DNA of 64,000 bases from Vibrio methylphosphonaticus. Its GTDB lineage: Bacteria > Pseudomonadota > Gammaproteobacteria > Enterobacterales > Vibrionaceae. A program made the translations under genes and the position numbers. Below are positions 29,185 to 37,414 of the stretch, piece by piece. Position 1 is the first letter of the stretch, and the number at the start of each line of letters is the position of its first letter. Under the pieces are notes generated by a model. That model was not told the DNA's origin, searched no databases, and saw only the letters and a program-made list of their open reading frames with translations. The stretch spans positions 124,001 through 188,000 of the forward strand of contig NZ_JAMKMS010000008.1 in assembly GCF_023634655.1 (NCBI RefSeq), given 5' to 3'.

Positions 29185-29207
29185 TTTATGTAATTTTATT
29201 ACATAAA
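29185..29207. promoter_or_regulatory. Perfect 23-bp palindrome, operator-like
   Basis: Arms TTTATGTAAT and ATTACATAAA surround a central TTT. It is immediately followed by the ribosome-site-like AGAGGTGAT of a 19-codon ORF. The protein that binds it is unknown. Confidence 0.45.
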
Positions 29208-29215
29208 GAGGTGAT

Positions 29216-29275
29216 ATGGATGGTTATGTGACCAGTTTGAGGTTGAAAATAGAAACCTACCATTGGTTATTTTAG
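29216..29275 (+). CDS. Possible 19-codon leader peptide
   Basis: ATG 29216 preceded by AAAGAGGTGAT encodes MDGYVTSLRLKIETYHWLF. It is far upstream (~310 bp) of mtlA. The ribosome site is good but nothing else supports translation. Confidence 0.2.
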   Translation: MDGYVTSLRLKIETYHWLF

Positions 29276-29291
29276 TGTGTCTTTTTTATTA

Positions 29292-29307
29292 TGTGATGGA
29301 TATCACT
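29292..29307. promoter_or_regulatory. CRP-type site 1 upstream of mtlA
   Basis: TGTGA-TGGATA-TCACT matches the consensus TGTGA-N6-TCACA with one change. Confidence 0.75.
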
Positions 29308-29336
29308 AACTAAAAATGAGTAATCTTGCTCTAATC

Positions 29337-29352
29337 TGTGATCCTTATCACT
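29337..29352. promoter_or_regulatory. CRP-type site 2 upstream of mtlA
   Basis: TGTGA-TCCTTA-TCACT, one change from consensus. Confidence 0.75.
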
Positions 29353-29354
29353 GG

Positions 29355-29377
29355 TTATTGATAATCATTATCAATAA
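29355..29377. promoter_or_regulatory. Fur-box-like 23-bp palindrome
   Basis: Arms TTATTGATAAT and ATTATCAATAA around a central C. The core GATAATCATTATC is the inner part of the Fur consensus. It lies between two CRP-type sites. Confidence 0.5.
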
Positions 29378-29409
29378 AATGCAGTTGTAATTTATGGACG
29401 ATGATTTGT

Positions 29410-29425
29410 TGTGACATTGATCACT
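29410..29425. promoter_or_regulatory. CRP-type site 3 upstream of mtlA
   Basis: TGTGA-CATTGA-TCACT, one change from consensus. Confidence 0.75.
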
Positions 29426-29452
29426 CTTTATTTATCTACGCCGCTTTCTTAG

Positions 29453-29468
29453 GGTGACTTGTATCACA
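29453..29468. promoter_or_regulatory. CRP-type site 4, promoter-proximal
   Basis: GGTGA-CTTGTA-TCACA. Its centre (29460.5) is about 62 bp upstream of a predicted start near 29523, set by the -10-like TTATAT at 29511-29516; this is a class I CRP position. Confidence 0.65.
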
Positions 29469-29588
29469 TAAATTGCCAATTGGTCGATTTTTAGCAATCT
29501 TGTGTTACTTTTATATGGACTTTTGAAAAACACTTTTTGTCAATGAAGACACAATATCAGCGAATATTACAATAACGAGGACACCCTT

Positions 29589-31472
29589 ATGTTATCTCCT
29601 GAAGCGAAAATCAAAGTGCAAAACTTTGGTCGTTTCCTCTCCAACATGGTGATGCCAAACATTGGCGCATTCATCGCTTGGGGATTGATTACGGCACTAT
29701 TCATTCCAACTGGTTGGATCCCAAATGAGACATTGAGCTCAATGGTGGGTCCGATGATTACTTACATGCTACCGCTGCTGATCGGTTATACCGGTGGTAA
29801 AATGGTGGCGGGTGATCGCGGTGCAGTAGTTGGTGCGATTACCACAATGGGTGTTATCGTTGGTACCGACATCCCAATGTTTATGGGTGCGATGATCGTC
29901 GGCCCTCTAGGCGGTATCGCAATCAAGAAATTTGATGAAGCGGTAGACGGCAAAGTTAAGAGCGGTTTTGAGATGTTGGTGAACAACTTCTCGGCAGGTA
30001 TCATTGGTATGATCTGTGCCATTCTTGCCTTTATCGTTGTTGGTCCAGCCGTAAAAATGCTGTCAACGGGTCTTGCTGCTGGCGTAAACTTCCTCGTTAA
30101 CGCTGGTCTGTTGCCACTGACGTCAATTTTTGTAGAACCTGCGAAAATTCTGTTCCTAAATAATGCAATCAACCACGGCATATTCTCTCCACTGGGCATT
30201 CAACAGGCTGAAGAAACGGGTAAATCTATCTTCTTCCTTATTGAAGCAAACCCAGGTCCTGGTCTAGGTCTACTACTTGCTTATATGTTCTTTGGTAAAG
30301 GCAACGCTAAAGAATCTGCACCAGGTGCGGCAATCATTCATTTCTTCGGTGGTATTCACGAAATTTACTTCCCGTACGTGTTAATGAACCCTCGCCTTAT
30401 TCTTGCTGTTATCGCCGGTGGTATGACGGGCGTATTCACTCTAACAATGTTCAACGCAGGTCTTGTTTCTCCAGCTTCCCCTGGTTCTATCTTTGCGGTT
30501 CTACTGATGACACCAAAGGCATCGTTTATTGGTGTGATTTTGTCTGTTATCGCTTCAGCGGTTGTGTCTTTCCTAGTTGCTGCGCTTCTGATGAAGACAC
30601 AAAGCAGCAATGAAAGTGAAGAAGATTCTTTGGAGAAAGCGGCAAGCCAGATGAAAGGCATGAAAGCGGCTTCAAAAGGTCAGGCTGGTGGTGAACTCAA
30701 TCTTGCCGAAGTACGAAAAATTATCGTAGCGTGTGATGCAGGTATGGGCTCAAGTGCCATGGGTGCGAGCTTGTTGCGTAAAAAAGTGGAGGCAGCAAAC
30801 CTAGACATTTCAGTGACGAATCTAGCAATCAACAGCCTGCCTCAAGATGCAGATATTGTCATTACACATAAAGACCTAACCGACCGTGCACGTAAACATG
30901 CAGAAACGGCTCATCACATTTCGCTGAACAACTTCCTAGATAGTGCATTGTACGATGGCCTAGTGAGTGACCTTAGTGAGGCGCAACAAGCAAAAAAGTC
31001 TGAAGCACCAGTAAACACAAGCTCTAGCAATGATGGAACGCTAAAGCTTTCAGATGAAAATATCTTCCTAGGCATGGAACCTAAGTCCAAAGAAGAGGTG
31101 ATCAAGTTTGCTGGTGAGCAACTCGTTAAGCTTGGTTATGTTGAACCACAATACGTCGCTGGAATGCTAGCTCGTGAAGAATTGGTATCAACGTACTTAG
31201 GCGAGTCGATTGCCGTACCTCATGGAACGATTGAAGCCAAACAGTTTGTGAAACAAACGGGTATTGTGTTCTGTCAATTCCCAGAAGGTGTTCAATGGGG
31301 TGAAGACGAAGATGACGTTGCTAAGATGGTGATTGGTATTGCCGCTCAGGGTGACGAGCATATCCAAGTGATTACCGCAATCACCAACTCATTGGATGAT
31401 GAAGAAGCGGTAGAGCTATTGAAATCAACCACTGATGCCACGGATGTTCTTCGTATTTTAAACGGTAAATAG
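29589..31472 (+). CDS. mtlA: PTS mannitol transporter, EIICBA
   Basis: 627-aa inner-membrane permease that imports and phosphorylates mannitol. The IIC domain (~1-340) is hydrophobic, with NMVMPNIGAFIAWGLITALF and FGGIHEIYFPYVLMNP. The IIB domain has the phosphocysteine in VACDAGMGSSAMGA (Cys382). The C-terminal IIA has the phospho-His in AVPHGTIEAK (His545). ATAACGAGGACACCCTT precedes the ATG. The upstream region carries four CRP-type sites, consistent with catabolite control. Vibrio cholerae mtlA is also repressed by the antisense sRNA MtlS over its 5' UTR. Confidence 0.97.
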   Translation: MLSPEAKIKVQNFGRFLSNMVMPNIGAFIAWGLITALFIPTGWIPNETLSSMVGPMITYMLPLLIGYTGGKMVAGDRGAVVGAITTMGVIVGTDIPMFMGAMIVGPLGGIAIKKFDEAVDGKVKSGFEMLVNNFSAGIIGMICAILAFIVVGPAVKMLSTGLAAGVNFLVNAGLLPLTSIFVEPAKILFLNNAINHGIFSPLGIQQAEETGKSIFFLIEANPGPGLGLLLAYMFFGKGNAKESAPGAAIIHFFGGIHEIYFPYVLMNPRLILAVIAGGMTGVFTLTMFNAGLVSPASPGSIFAVLLMTPKASFIGVILSVIASAVVSFLVAALLMKTQSSNESEEDSLEKAASQMKGMKAASKGQAGGELNLAEVRKIIVACDAGMGSSAMGASLLRKKVEAANLDISVTNLAINSLPQDADIVITHKDLTDRARKHAETAHHISLNNFLDSALYDGLVSDLSEAQQAKKSEAPVNTSSSNDGTLKLSDENIFLGMEPKSKEEVIKFAGEQLVKLGYVEPQYVAGMLAREELVSTYLGESIAVPHGTIEAKQFVKQTGIVFCQFPEGVQWGEDEDDVAKMVIGIAAQGDEHIQVITAITNSLDDEEAVELLKSTTDATDVLRILNGK

Positions 31473-31497
31473 GGTTATTTATCGCTCCTAAGTGAAA

Positions 31498-31523
31498 GAG
31501 GCCAACACCCCCGTGTTGGTCTC
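31498..31523 (+). terminator. mtlA-mtlD intercistronic stem-loop
   Basis: GAGGCCAACAC (31498-31508) pairs with GTGTTGGTCTC (31513-31523) with one G-U pair, then a T-rich run. It could attenuate readthrough and protect the mtlA transcript. Confidence 0.7.
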
Positions 31524-31574
31524 ATTTTGATTTTATCTTTTTCTTTTTATTCGTATTTATTTAGGAAACATCTT

Positions 31575-32723
31575 ATGAAAGCTCTCCATTTTGGCGCAGG
31601 TAATATCGGTCGTGGTTTCATTGGTAAACTTCTAGCCGACGCAGGTATCCATGTTACGTTTGCAGACGTGAACGAAACAGTGGTCAATGCGCTTATTGAG
31701 CGTCAATCATTTCCGGTAAAAATTGTTGGCGAGGACTGCGTTGTTGAGACAGTAACAAATGTCACGGCGATTAACTCAACCAGCAGTGATGTGATTGATC
31801 TGATTGCGGACGTCGATATGGTGACGACCGCGGTTGGTCCTACAGTCTTGAAGATTATTTCCAAGTCGGTAGCACAGGGCATTGAAAAGCGAATTGCTGT
31901 GGGTAACACCTCGCCGCTAAATATTATTGCTTGTGAGAACATGGTACGTGGTACTAGTCAGCTGAAAGAAATGGTATTTGAGCACCTTTCGACGGAAGCT
32001 CAGCAATTTGCTTCGCAGCATATAGGTTTTGTAGACTCAGCTGTCGATCGTATTGTCCCACCAGCGGAAGCGGGTGAAACCGACCCACTTGCGGTCACAG
32101 TGGAAACGTTTAGTGAGTGGATCGTTGATCAAACTCAGTTTGTTGGTGAGATTCCATCCATTAAGGGGATGGAGTGCACGGATAATTTAATGGCCTTTGT
32201 TGAGCGTAAATTGTTTACCCTCAATACCGGACATCTAATAACCGCGTATCTTGGGGTACTTGCGGGCCATGAAACGATTAAAGAATCGATTGAAGATGCT
32301 GCTATTCTTGCGGACGTAACCGCAGCGATGCAAGAAAGTGGTGAAGTGCTGATTCGTCGATATGGATTTGATAAAGAAGCCCATGCGGCGTACATTCAAA
32401 AAATTCTTGGTCGTTTCGCTAATCCATATTTACGTGATGAAGTTGACCGTGTAGGACGTCAGCCTATCCGTAAGTTGAGCCCACAAGATCGTTTGATTAA
32501 GCCGCTGAACGGAACATTAGAGTACAACTTGCCAAATAGTCACTTGCTAAAAGGTATCGCCGCTGCGTTTCTTTATCAGAACGCTGATGACCCTCAAGCG
32601 GTGGAATTACAAGCAATGTTCGCAGAACAAGGGTTTGATAAGACATTAGCCCACTATTCAGAGCTGAATGTTGACGCCGAAGTTGTTACACTTGCCCACC
32701 AAGCGTATCTCGCGCTAAAATGA
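31575..32723 (+). CDS. mtlD: Mannitol-1-phosphate 5-dehydrogenase
   Basis: 382 aa NAD-dependent enzyme making fructose 6-phosphate. ATG 31575 begins [17 protein letters not shown], the Rossmann glycine motif expected at the very N-terminus of MtlD; the open frame extends upstream to 31527 but has no matching sequence. Further motifs are [25 protein letters not shown] and [28 protein letters not shown] is the ribosome site. The stop overlaps mtlR. Confidence 0.96.
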   Translation: MKALHFGAGNIGRGFIGKLLADAGIHVTFADVNETVVNALIERQSFPVKIVGEDCVVETVTNVTAINSTSSDVIDLIADVDMVTTAVGPTVLKIISKSVAQGIEKRIAVGNTSPLNIIACENMVRGTSQLKEMVFEHLSTEAQQFASQHIGFVDSAVDRIVPPAEAGETDPLAVTVETFSEWIVDQTQFVGEIPSIKGMECTDNLMAFVERKLFTLNTGHLITAYLGVLAGHETIKESIEDAAILADVTAAMQESGEVLIRRYGFDKEAHAAYIQKILGRFANPYLRDEVDRVGRQPIRKLSPQDRLIKPLNGTLEYNLPNSHLLKGIAAAFLYQNADDPQAVELQAMFAEQGFDKTLAHYSELNVDAEVVTLAHQAYLALK

Positions 32724-33307
32724 TGCAAGTAACGAGTGCCACTTCTGTGGCACCGTTCGTTTTAAGAGAATTTATGCCGTTACATCCACCTAACGAAACC
32801 GAACTATTAGAAGCGTTGTCTGAAGCGAAAGATGCGAGTGAGTGTCTGATGGCGGCTTACGATGCCATAGACGATACCCTTGATGCGCTAATCAACAGTA
32901 TTTTTCATAAAGATGATTACGCTGTGAAGTATGTGGTTGACCCACTGTTGAGCGGAGATGGTCCGTTAGGTAACATTCTAGTTCGAGCTAAACTGTTGCT
33001 AGGATTGGGCGTTATTTCAAAAGAAGTGTACGATGATATCGATATCTTTGTTACGCTTCGAGAGTGGACTAAGATTCAGGACAATAACGTTAACTTCACG
33101 GAAGTTGATGTTATCTTTGAGCTAAATAAAGTCACCGCCATTCAGAAAATGATGCCGATTGAATATGACGCCAAGATGGCGGAAGGGATGGATCCCGTGA
33201 TGCTGAAAATGTATCTTGAACGTCACTATCAGCGGGTCAAGTCAACGCTAATCCTTGCCATTACCGAGCTGGTAAGTACGCTGTGTCGGGATAATCCTCT
33301 ATTATAG
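32720..33307 (+). CDS. mtlR: Mannitol operon regulator MtlR
   Basis: 195 aa all-alpha protein of the MtlR/FumE family, starting in an ATGATG that overlaps the mtlD stop. Family features are [38 protein letters not shown] and [15 protein letters not shown]. It represses mtl expression in enteric bacteria without an obvious DNA-binding motif; third gene of the standard mtlADR order. Confidence 0.93.
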   Translation: MMQVTSATSVAPFVLREFMPLHPPNETELLEALSEAKDASECLMAAYDAIDDTLDALINSIFHKDDYAVKYVVDPLLSGDGPLGNILVRAKLLLGLGVISKEVYDDIDIFVTLREWTKIQDNNVNFTEVDVIFELNKVTAIQKMMPIEYDAKMAEGMDPVMLKMYLERHYQRVKSTLILAITELVSTLCRDNPLL

Positions 33308-33351
33308 CCTTGGCTCTTTAAACAACGCGTCTACTCATATCTATTTGCATA

Positions 33352-33387
33352 CAAAGAATGGCGGTTTATATCAACCGCTATTCTTTG
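33352..33387 (+). terminator. Stem-loop after mtlR
   Basis: CAAAGAATGGCGGTT and AACCGCTATTCTTTG form a 15-bp stem with one G-U pair around a 6-nt loop. The T-tract is weak. Confidence 0.6.
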
Positions 33388-33785
33388 TTCCACCTACCGT
33401 TTTATCATGTTACGGCGTGCTTCCTTCTTTCTTGAACTCGTTAATTTCTTCTTGATCTCGTGAACTTCATCATCGCCTCTAAAATTAAAGCCTACTTTCA
33501 AGTCACGCTTTCGTGCCTTCTATTCGTATCATTATGAGTAACATTTTTTTCTCTTGGCCGTGTCTCTTGACTGTGTTTCTTTCAGCGGGGTTGGATCGCC
33601 GAAAACCTAACCTAATCACAACTAATACAAGCCACATGTTTCGTTTCGTAATTGAGATTAAATCGACTATTTGTAATTAAAGTGAGACTTTATCAGATAA
33701 ATAGCCGTTTATTACTATGCGAGTTTGCCAATTATCTTCCGTTGTGAAATAATCAATTCAGTTAATAAGTTTTGAAGTGAAACTA
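33388..33785. other. Intergenic region upstream of the deoR-family gene
   Basis: About 400 bp, AT-rich, holding a tract TTTCGTTTCGTAATTGAG near 33640 and probable promoter sequence. I see no gene or recognised RNA. Confidence 0.4.
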
Positions 33786-34553
33786 ATGCGAAAGCGAAAC
33801 ACGCAAGTAAGGCGCCATTCAATCGCACAGCTTGTCAAAGAAAAAGGGCAGGTCAGTGTAGAAGAGCTGTCTGCGCTATTTGATACCTCAGAAGTTACGA
33901 TTCGAAAGGATCTCACTTCTTTGGAGAATAATGGTCAGCTCCTGAGACGGTACGGTGGAGCAGTAGCGCTGCCACAAGAAGCGGTTGATGAAGTGCTTAA
34001 TCATTCTTTTGAAGATATTGCGGATAAAGAAGGCATTGCTAAAGCTGCCGTTGACTTGATTAGAGATCACAACCGTATCGTTATTGATTGCGGCAGTACC
34101 ACTGGTGCATTGGTGTCTTGCTTAGGGAGTAAGAAGGGGCTCGTTATTATGACGAACTCACTGGCGCTAGCCAATGCCGTCAATGAACTAGAAAACGAAT
34201 CAACATTATTGATGACCGGGGGAACCTGGGACAGTCATTCAGATTCATTTCAAGGCAAAGTGGCGGAGTCGGTACTACGATCGTATGACTTTGATCAATT
34301 GTTCATTGGTGCAGATGGCGTGGACCTGACTCGTGGAACCACCACATTTAATGAGTTGACTGGATTGAGCAATGTGATGGCGGAAGTCGCGCGAGAAGTC
34401 ATTGTCATGATTGAGTCTGAAAAGATTGGTCGAAAGATACCTAACTTAGAGCTTGCGTGGGATGCCATTGATGTCTTAGTCACAGACAGTGGCCTATCAC
34501 TTCAACAAAAACAACAAATCGAATCTAATGGCGTGAAGGTAATCTGCGCCTAA
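33786..34553 (+). CDS. DeoR/GlpR-family transcriptional regulator
   Basis: 255 aa. The N-terminal winged helix has RRHSIAQLVKEKGQVSVEELSALFDTSEVTIRKDLTSLENNGQLLRRYGGAV. The C-terminal sugar-phosphate-sensing domain has IDCGSTTGALVSCL, MTNSLALANAV and FDQLFIGADGVDL. The gene is directly upstream of glmS in the same direction, so it may sense an aminosugar or hexose phosphate and control glmS; that role is inferred from position. ATG 33786 was preferred to an upstream GTG at 33777. Confidence 0.9.
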   Translation: MRKRNTQVRRHSIAQLVKEKGQVSVEELSALFDTSEVTIRKDLTSLENNGQLLRRYGGAVALPQEAVDEVLNHSFEDIADKEGIAKAAVDLIRDHNRIVIDCGSTTGALVSCLGSKKGLVIMTNSLALANAVNELENESTLLMTGGTWDSHSDSFQGKVAESVLRSYDFDQLFIGADGVDLTRGTTTFNELTGLSNVMAEVAREVIVMIESEKIGRKIPNLELAWDAIDVLVTDSGLSLQQKQQIESNGVKVICA

Positions 34554-34564
34554 ATCAAATTTAC

Positions 34565-34600
34565 CCTCCTAGCTAATGACTTGCTTGCATTCATAGGAGG
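34565..34600 (+). promoter_or_regulatory. Hairpin upstream of glmS
   Basis: CCTCCTA (34565-34571) pairs with TAGGAGG (34594-34600), sequestering an AGGAGG tract that lies too far (25 nt) from the glmS ATG to be its main ribosome site. It may be a post-transcriptional control element. Confidence 0.4.
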
Positions 34601-34625
34601 AAAAGATAATAAATGGAGAAATACT

Positions 34626-36458
34626 ATGTGTGGAATCGTAGGTGCGGTAGCGCAACGTGATGTCGCTGAAATTTTGGTTGAAGGTCTTCGTCGCCTTGAG
34701 TATCGCGGCTATGACTCAGCGGGTGTTGCTGTAGTCAACGAAAGCTCAGAACTGACGCGTGTGCGTCGTTTAGGTAAAGTTCAGGAGCTTTCTGATGCTG
34801 TAAGTGCACAAGATGTGATTGGTGGTACAGGTATCGCTCATACACGTTGGGCAACACATGGTGAACCTTCAGAAGCGAATGCGCATCCACACGTATCAGG
34901 TGATATTGCGGTCGTGCACAACGGTATTATTGAAAACCATGAAGAACTACGTAGTGTGCTGCAAGAGCGTGGCTATGTGTTTCAATCTCAAACGGATACT
35001 GAAGTTATCGCTCACCTTGTTGAGTGGGAGCGCCGTACGTCTGATACGTTAGTTGAAGCTTTGCAAAAAACCGCTGCTCAACTGGATGGTGCATACGGCA
35101 CTGTTGTTGTTGATCGTAAAGACCCAAGCCGCATTGTTGCTGCACGTTCAGGTAGCCCAATTGTTATTGGTTTCGGTGTTGGTGAAAACTTCCTTGCTTC
35201 AGACCAACTGGCGCTACTGAGTGTAACTCGTCGTTTCATGTACCTTGAAGAAGGCGATGTCGCTGAGATCACTCGCCGTGAGGTAAAAGTACTGGACGTT
35301 GACGGACAGCCAGTTGAGCGTGAGATCACAGAATCAAACGCTGAACACGACGCCGGTGATAAAGGTAAATATCGCCACTTTATGCAAAAAGAGATCTTCG
35401 AACAGCCAGCGGCTCTTATTAGCACAATGGAAGGTCGTTTGACTGACAAAGCGGTCGTCACGGAAAGCATTGGTATCAATGCCGTTGATATTCTGAAGAA
35501 AGTTGAACATGTTCAAATCATCGCATGTGGCACTTCGTACAACTCTGGCATGGCAGCTCGTTATTGGTTTGAGTCTATTGCTGGTGTAAGTTGTGACGTA
35601 GAGATTGCTTCTGAATTCCGCTACCGTGACTTTGTGGTTCGTCCAAATAGCTTGTTGGTTACGTTATCTCAGTCAGGCGAAACCGCAGATACACTTGCTG
35701 CGCTTCGCCTTGCGAAGGAAAAAGGTTACATGGGTGCTATGACCATTTGTAACGTCGCAGGCTCATCGCTAGTTCGTGAATCTGATTTTGCCTTCATGAC
35801 ACGTGCAGGAACAGAGATTGGCGTCGCATCAACAAAAGCATTTACCACCCAATTGGCAGCGATGCTTATGATGGTTGTGTCTATTGGCCGTTTGCAAGGT
35901 CGCATGACTGCAGAGCGTGAAGAAGAAATTGTGAAGTCACTGCATTCGCTTCCTGCTCATATCGAAAAAGCCCTCGCATTTGATAAAGAAATCGAAGCAC
36001 TGGCTCCTGATTTTGCAGACAAGCACCACACCTTATTCCTTGGTCGCGGTGAGTTCTACCCAATTGCAATGGAAGCGTCTCTGAAACTGAAAGAGATTTC
36101 CTACATTCACGCTGAAGCCTATGCAGCCGGTGAACTAAAACATGGCCCGTTAGCGTTGATTGATGCTGATATGCCAGTAGTTGTGGTTGCTCCGACGAAT
36201 GAGCTTCTCGAGAAACTAAAATCGAATATCGAAGAAGTGCGAGCACGTGGCGGCTTACTGTATGTCTTCGCCGATGAAAAAGCGGGCTTCGAAGGGGATG
36301 AAAATATGAAGATCATCAAGATGCCTCATGTTGATGACATCATCGCTCCTATCTATTACACCGTACCAATGCAGCTGTTGTCTTACCATGTAGCACTAAT
36401 TAAAGGCACCGATGTTGACCAACCTCGTAACCTTGCGAAAGCGGTAACGGTGGAATAG
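34626..36458 (+). CDS. glmS: Glutamine--fructose-6-phosphate aminotransferase
   Basis: 610 aa enzyme making glucosamine 6-phosphate, the first step to UDP-GlcNAc. ATG 34626 puts Cys2 at the mature N-terminus ([13 protein letters not shown]), the essential glutaminase nucleophile, so the upstream in-frame start at 34581 is wrong. The isomerase half has two SIS domains ([30 protein letters not shown]) and ends [13 protein letters not shown]. The ribosome site is TGGAGAA. The 3' end is the conserved attTn7 recognition region and is intact despite the two insertions. Confidence 0.98.
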   Translation: MCGIVGAVAQRDVAEILVEGLRRLEYRGYDSAGVAVVNESSELTRVRRLGKVQELSDAVSAQDVIGGTGIAHTRWATHGEPSEANAHPHVSGDIAVVHNGIIENHEELRSVLQERGYVFQSQTDTEVIAHLVEWERRTSDTLVEALQKTAAQLDGAYGTVVVDRKDPSRIVAARSGSPIVIGFGVGENFLASDQLALLSVTRRFMYLEEGDVAEITRREVKVLDVDGQPVEREITESNAEHDAGDKGKYRHFMQKEIFEQPAALISTMEGRLTDKAVVTESIGINAVDILKKVEHVQIIACGTSYNSGMAARYWFESIAGVSCDVEIASEFRYRDFVVRPNSLLVTLSQSGETADTLAALRLAKEKGYMGAMTICNVAGSSLVRESDFAFMTRAGTEIGVASTKAFTTQLAAMLMMVVSIGRLQGRMTAEREEEIVKSLHSLPAHIEKALAFDKEIEALAPDFADKHHTLFLGRGEFYPIAMEASLKLKEISYIHAEAYAAGELKHGPLALIDADMPVVVVAPTNELLEKLKSNIEEVRARGGLLYVFADEKAGFEGDENMKIIKMPHVDDIIAPIYYTVPMQLLSYHVALIKGTDVDQPRNLAKAVTVE

Positions 36459-36482
36459 GCACGTCGTCTTTAGACACATGGG
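36417..36482 (+). other. attTn7 site (glmS 3' end and insertion point)
   Basis: The last glmS codons ([13 protein letters not shown]) are the conserved region read by TnsD in Tn7. Insertion is at positions +20 to +24 after the stop codon, close to the known Tn7 insertion point in E. coli. Confidence 0.85.
36478..36482 (+). repeat. 5-bp target-site duplication ATGGG, left copy
   Basis: ATGGG directly precedes the element terminus TGTCGG. The second copy is at 54974-54978. Confidence 0.9.
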
Positions 36483-36549
36483 TGTCGGAAGACAATAAAG
36501 TTTGATCAGTTACAATAAAGACTGATCATATACAATAAAGATTGATTGT
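36483..36549 (+). repeat. Element 1 right end, three TnsB-type repeats
   Basis: After TGTCGGAA come three copies of ACAATAAAG beginning at 36492, 36512 and 36532, an exact 20-bp period, each followed by a TTTGATC-like tail. This is the closely packed layout of a Tn7 right end. Confidence 0.88.
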
Positions 36550-36554
36550 TTTTT

Positions 36555-36592
36555 AACCTCCTGCTAAGTTTAGCTTAGTCGGAGGTTTTTTT
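36555..36592 (+). terminator. Hairpin with U-tract in front of element 1 tnsA
   Basis: AACCTCC (36555-36561) pairs with GGAGGTT (36581-36587) and CTAAG with CTTAG inside, then a T-run up to the tnsA ATG. The 3' arm contains GGAGG, the tnsA ribosome site, so the hairpin could both stop glmS readthrough and mask tnsA translation. Confidence 0.75.
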
Positions 36593-37414
36593 ATGTCAGA
36601 TGCAGATAAGCCACTCAATAAGAAAGACCAAAAGCGTTTAGATGAAAAACGAGGCGAAGGGACGGGAAAGGACTATGTTCCTTTCATTAAAGTCGGAGAG
36701 TTCAGCAGCTCTGGCGAAAGCGTTCGTGTTAAAAGTGCCACTGTTGGCCGAGTTCATCACTTTTTCTCTGGAAATGAGCTTGCCGCATTTTTGGTGTTCG
36801 ATTGGTGTGAAGAGGTCATCGACATTCGAGAGCAGTTTCCTATTCCTCTTGCTGACTCTTTGATTATTTGCCGCCAGCTAGGTATTCGCCACCCTCAAGA
36901 AAAGGGCGTGCTTAAAATAGTGACAACGGACTTACTCATCGATTTTTCCGATGGTTCCCAGTTAGCGATCCCCGTGAAACCCGCCGTAAAGCTTGATGAC
37001 AAACGCATTGTCGAAAAGCTTCAAATAGAGAAAGCGTACTGGGAAGCAATAAAAGTACCCTGTCCCATTTTTACCGATCAAGAAGTCTCCAACGAACTCA
37101 AAATGAACCTGAAGTGGATAAAACCACTTATCGATATAGATACTGGAGTCGAATACCCATTCTCCAAGCAAGATGTCATTGATCTTGCTGCTAGACTCGC
37201 GAAGCAACCCAAAGCTTATGTAGCCCGACATTGTGCAAAATTGGATGATCAATATCAATTAGAGGAAGGCACTCATATCGGAATATTTCGCTATGGTATC
37301 GCCAATCAATATTTAAAAGCATCACTTGAAGCTCCGTTTACTGAGTGGAAGTGCGAAGATGTCGAATTCTTAATTAGTGGTAATAGAGATTTGGAGGTCG
37401 GCAATGCTTCTTAA
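36593..37414 (+). CDS. tnsA: TnsA endonuclease, element 1
   Basis: 273 aa restriction-endonuclease-fold protein that cuts the 5' transposon strands within the TnsAB transposase. Catalytic residues are aligned with Tn7 TnsA Glu63, Asp114 and Lys132: Glu62 in GNELAAFL, Asp113 in TTDLLIDF and Lys129 in AIPVKP. Tn7 has Gln two residues before the Lys; here it is Pro. DIREQFPI is a family hallmark. The GGAGG ribosome site is within the upstream hairpin. Overlaps tnsB by 11 bp. Confidence 0.95.
   Translation: MSDADKPLNKKDQKRLDEKRGEGTGKDYVPFIKVGEFSSSGESVRVKSATVGRVHHFFSGNELAAFLVFDWCEEVIDIREQFPIPLADSLIICRQLGIRHPQEKGVLKIVTTDLLIDFSDGSQLAIPVKPAVKLDDKRIVEKLQIEKAYWEAIKVPCPIFTDQEVSNELKMNLKWIKPLIDIDTGVEYPFSKQDVIDLAARLAKQPKAYVARHCAKLDDQYQLEEGTHIGIFRYGIANQYLKASLEAPFTEWKCEDVEFLISGNRDLEVGNAS

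Noticed and set aside
34581..34625. Longer glmS beginning at 34581
   Set aside because: GlmS needs Cys at position 2 after Met removal; MCGIVGA at 34626 is the true N-terminus.
36483..36549. Short regular repeats that look like a CRISPR fragment
   Set aside because: Repeats are 9-16 bp with no spacers and sit at a Tn7-like terminus; they are TnsB sites. No cas gene is present, so neither element is a CRISPR-associated transposon.
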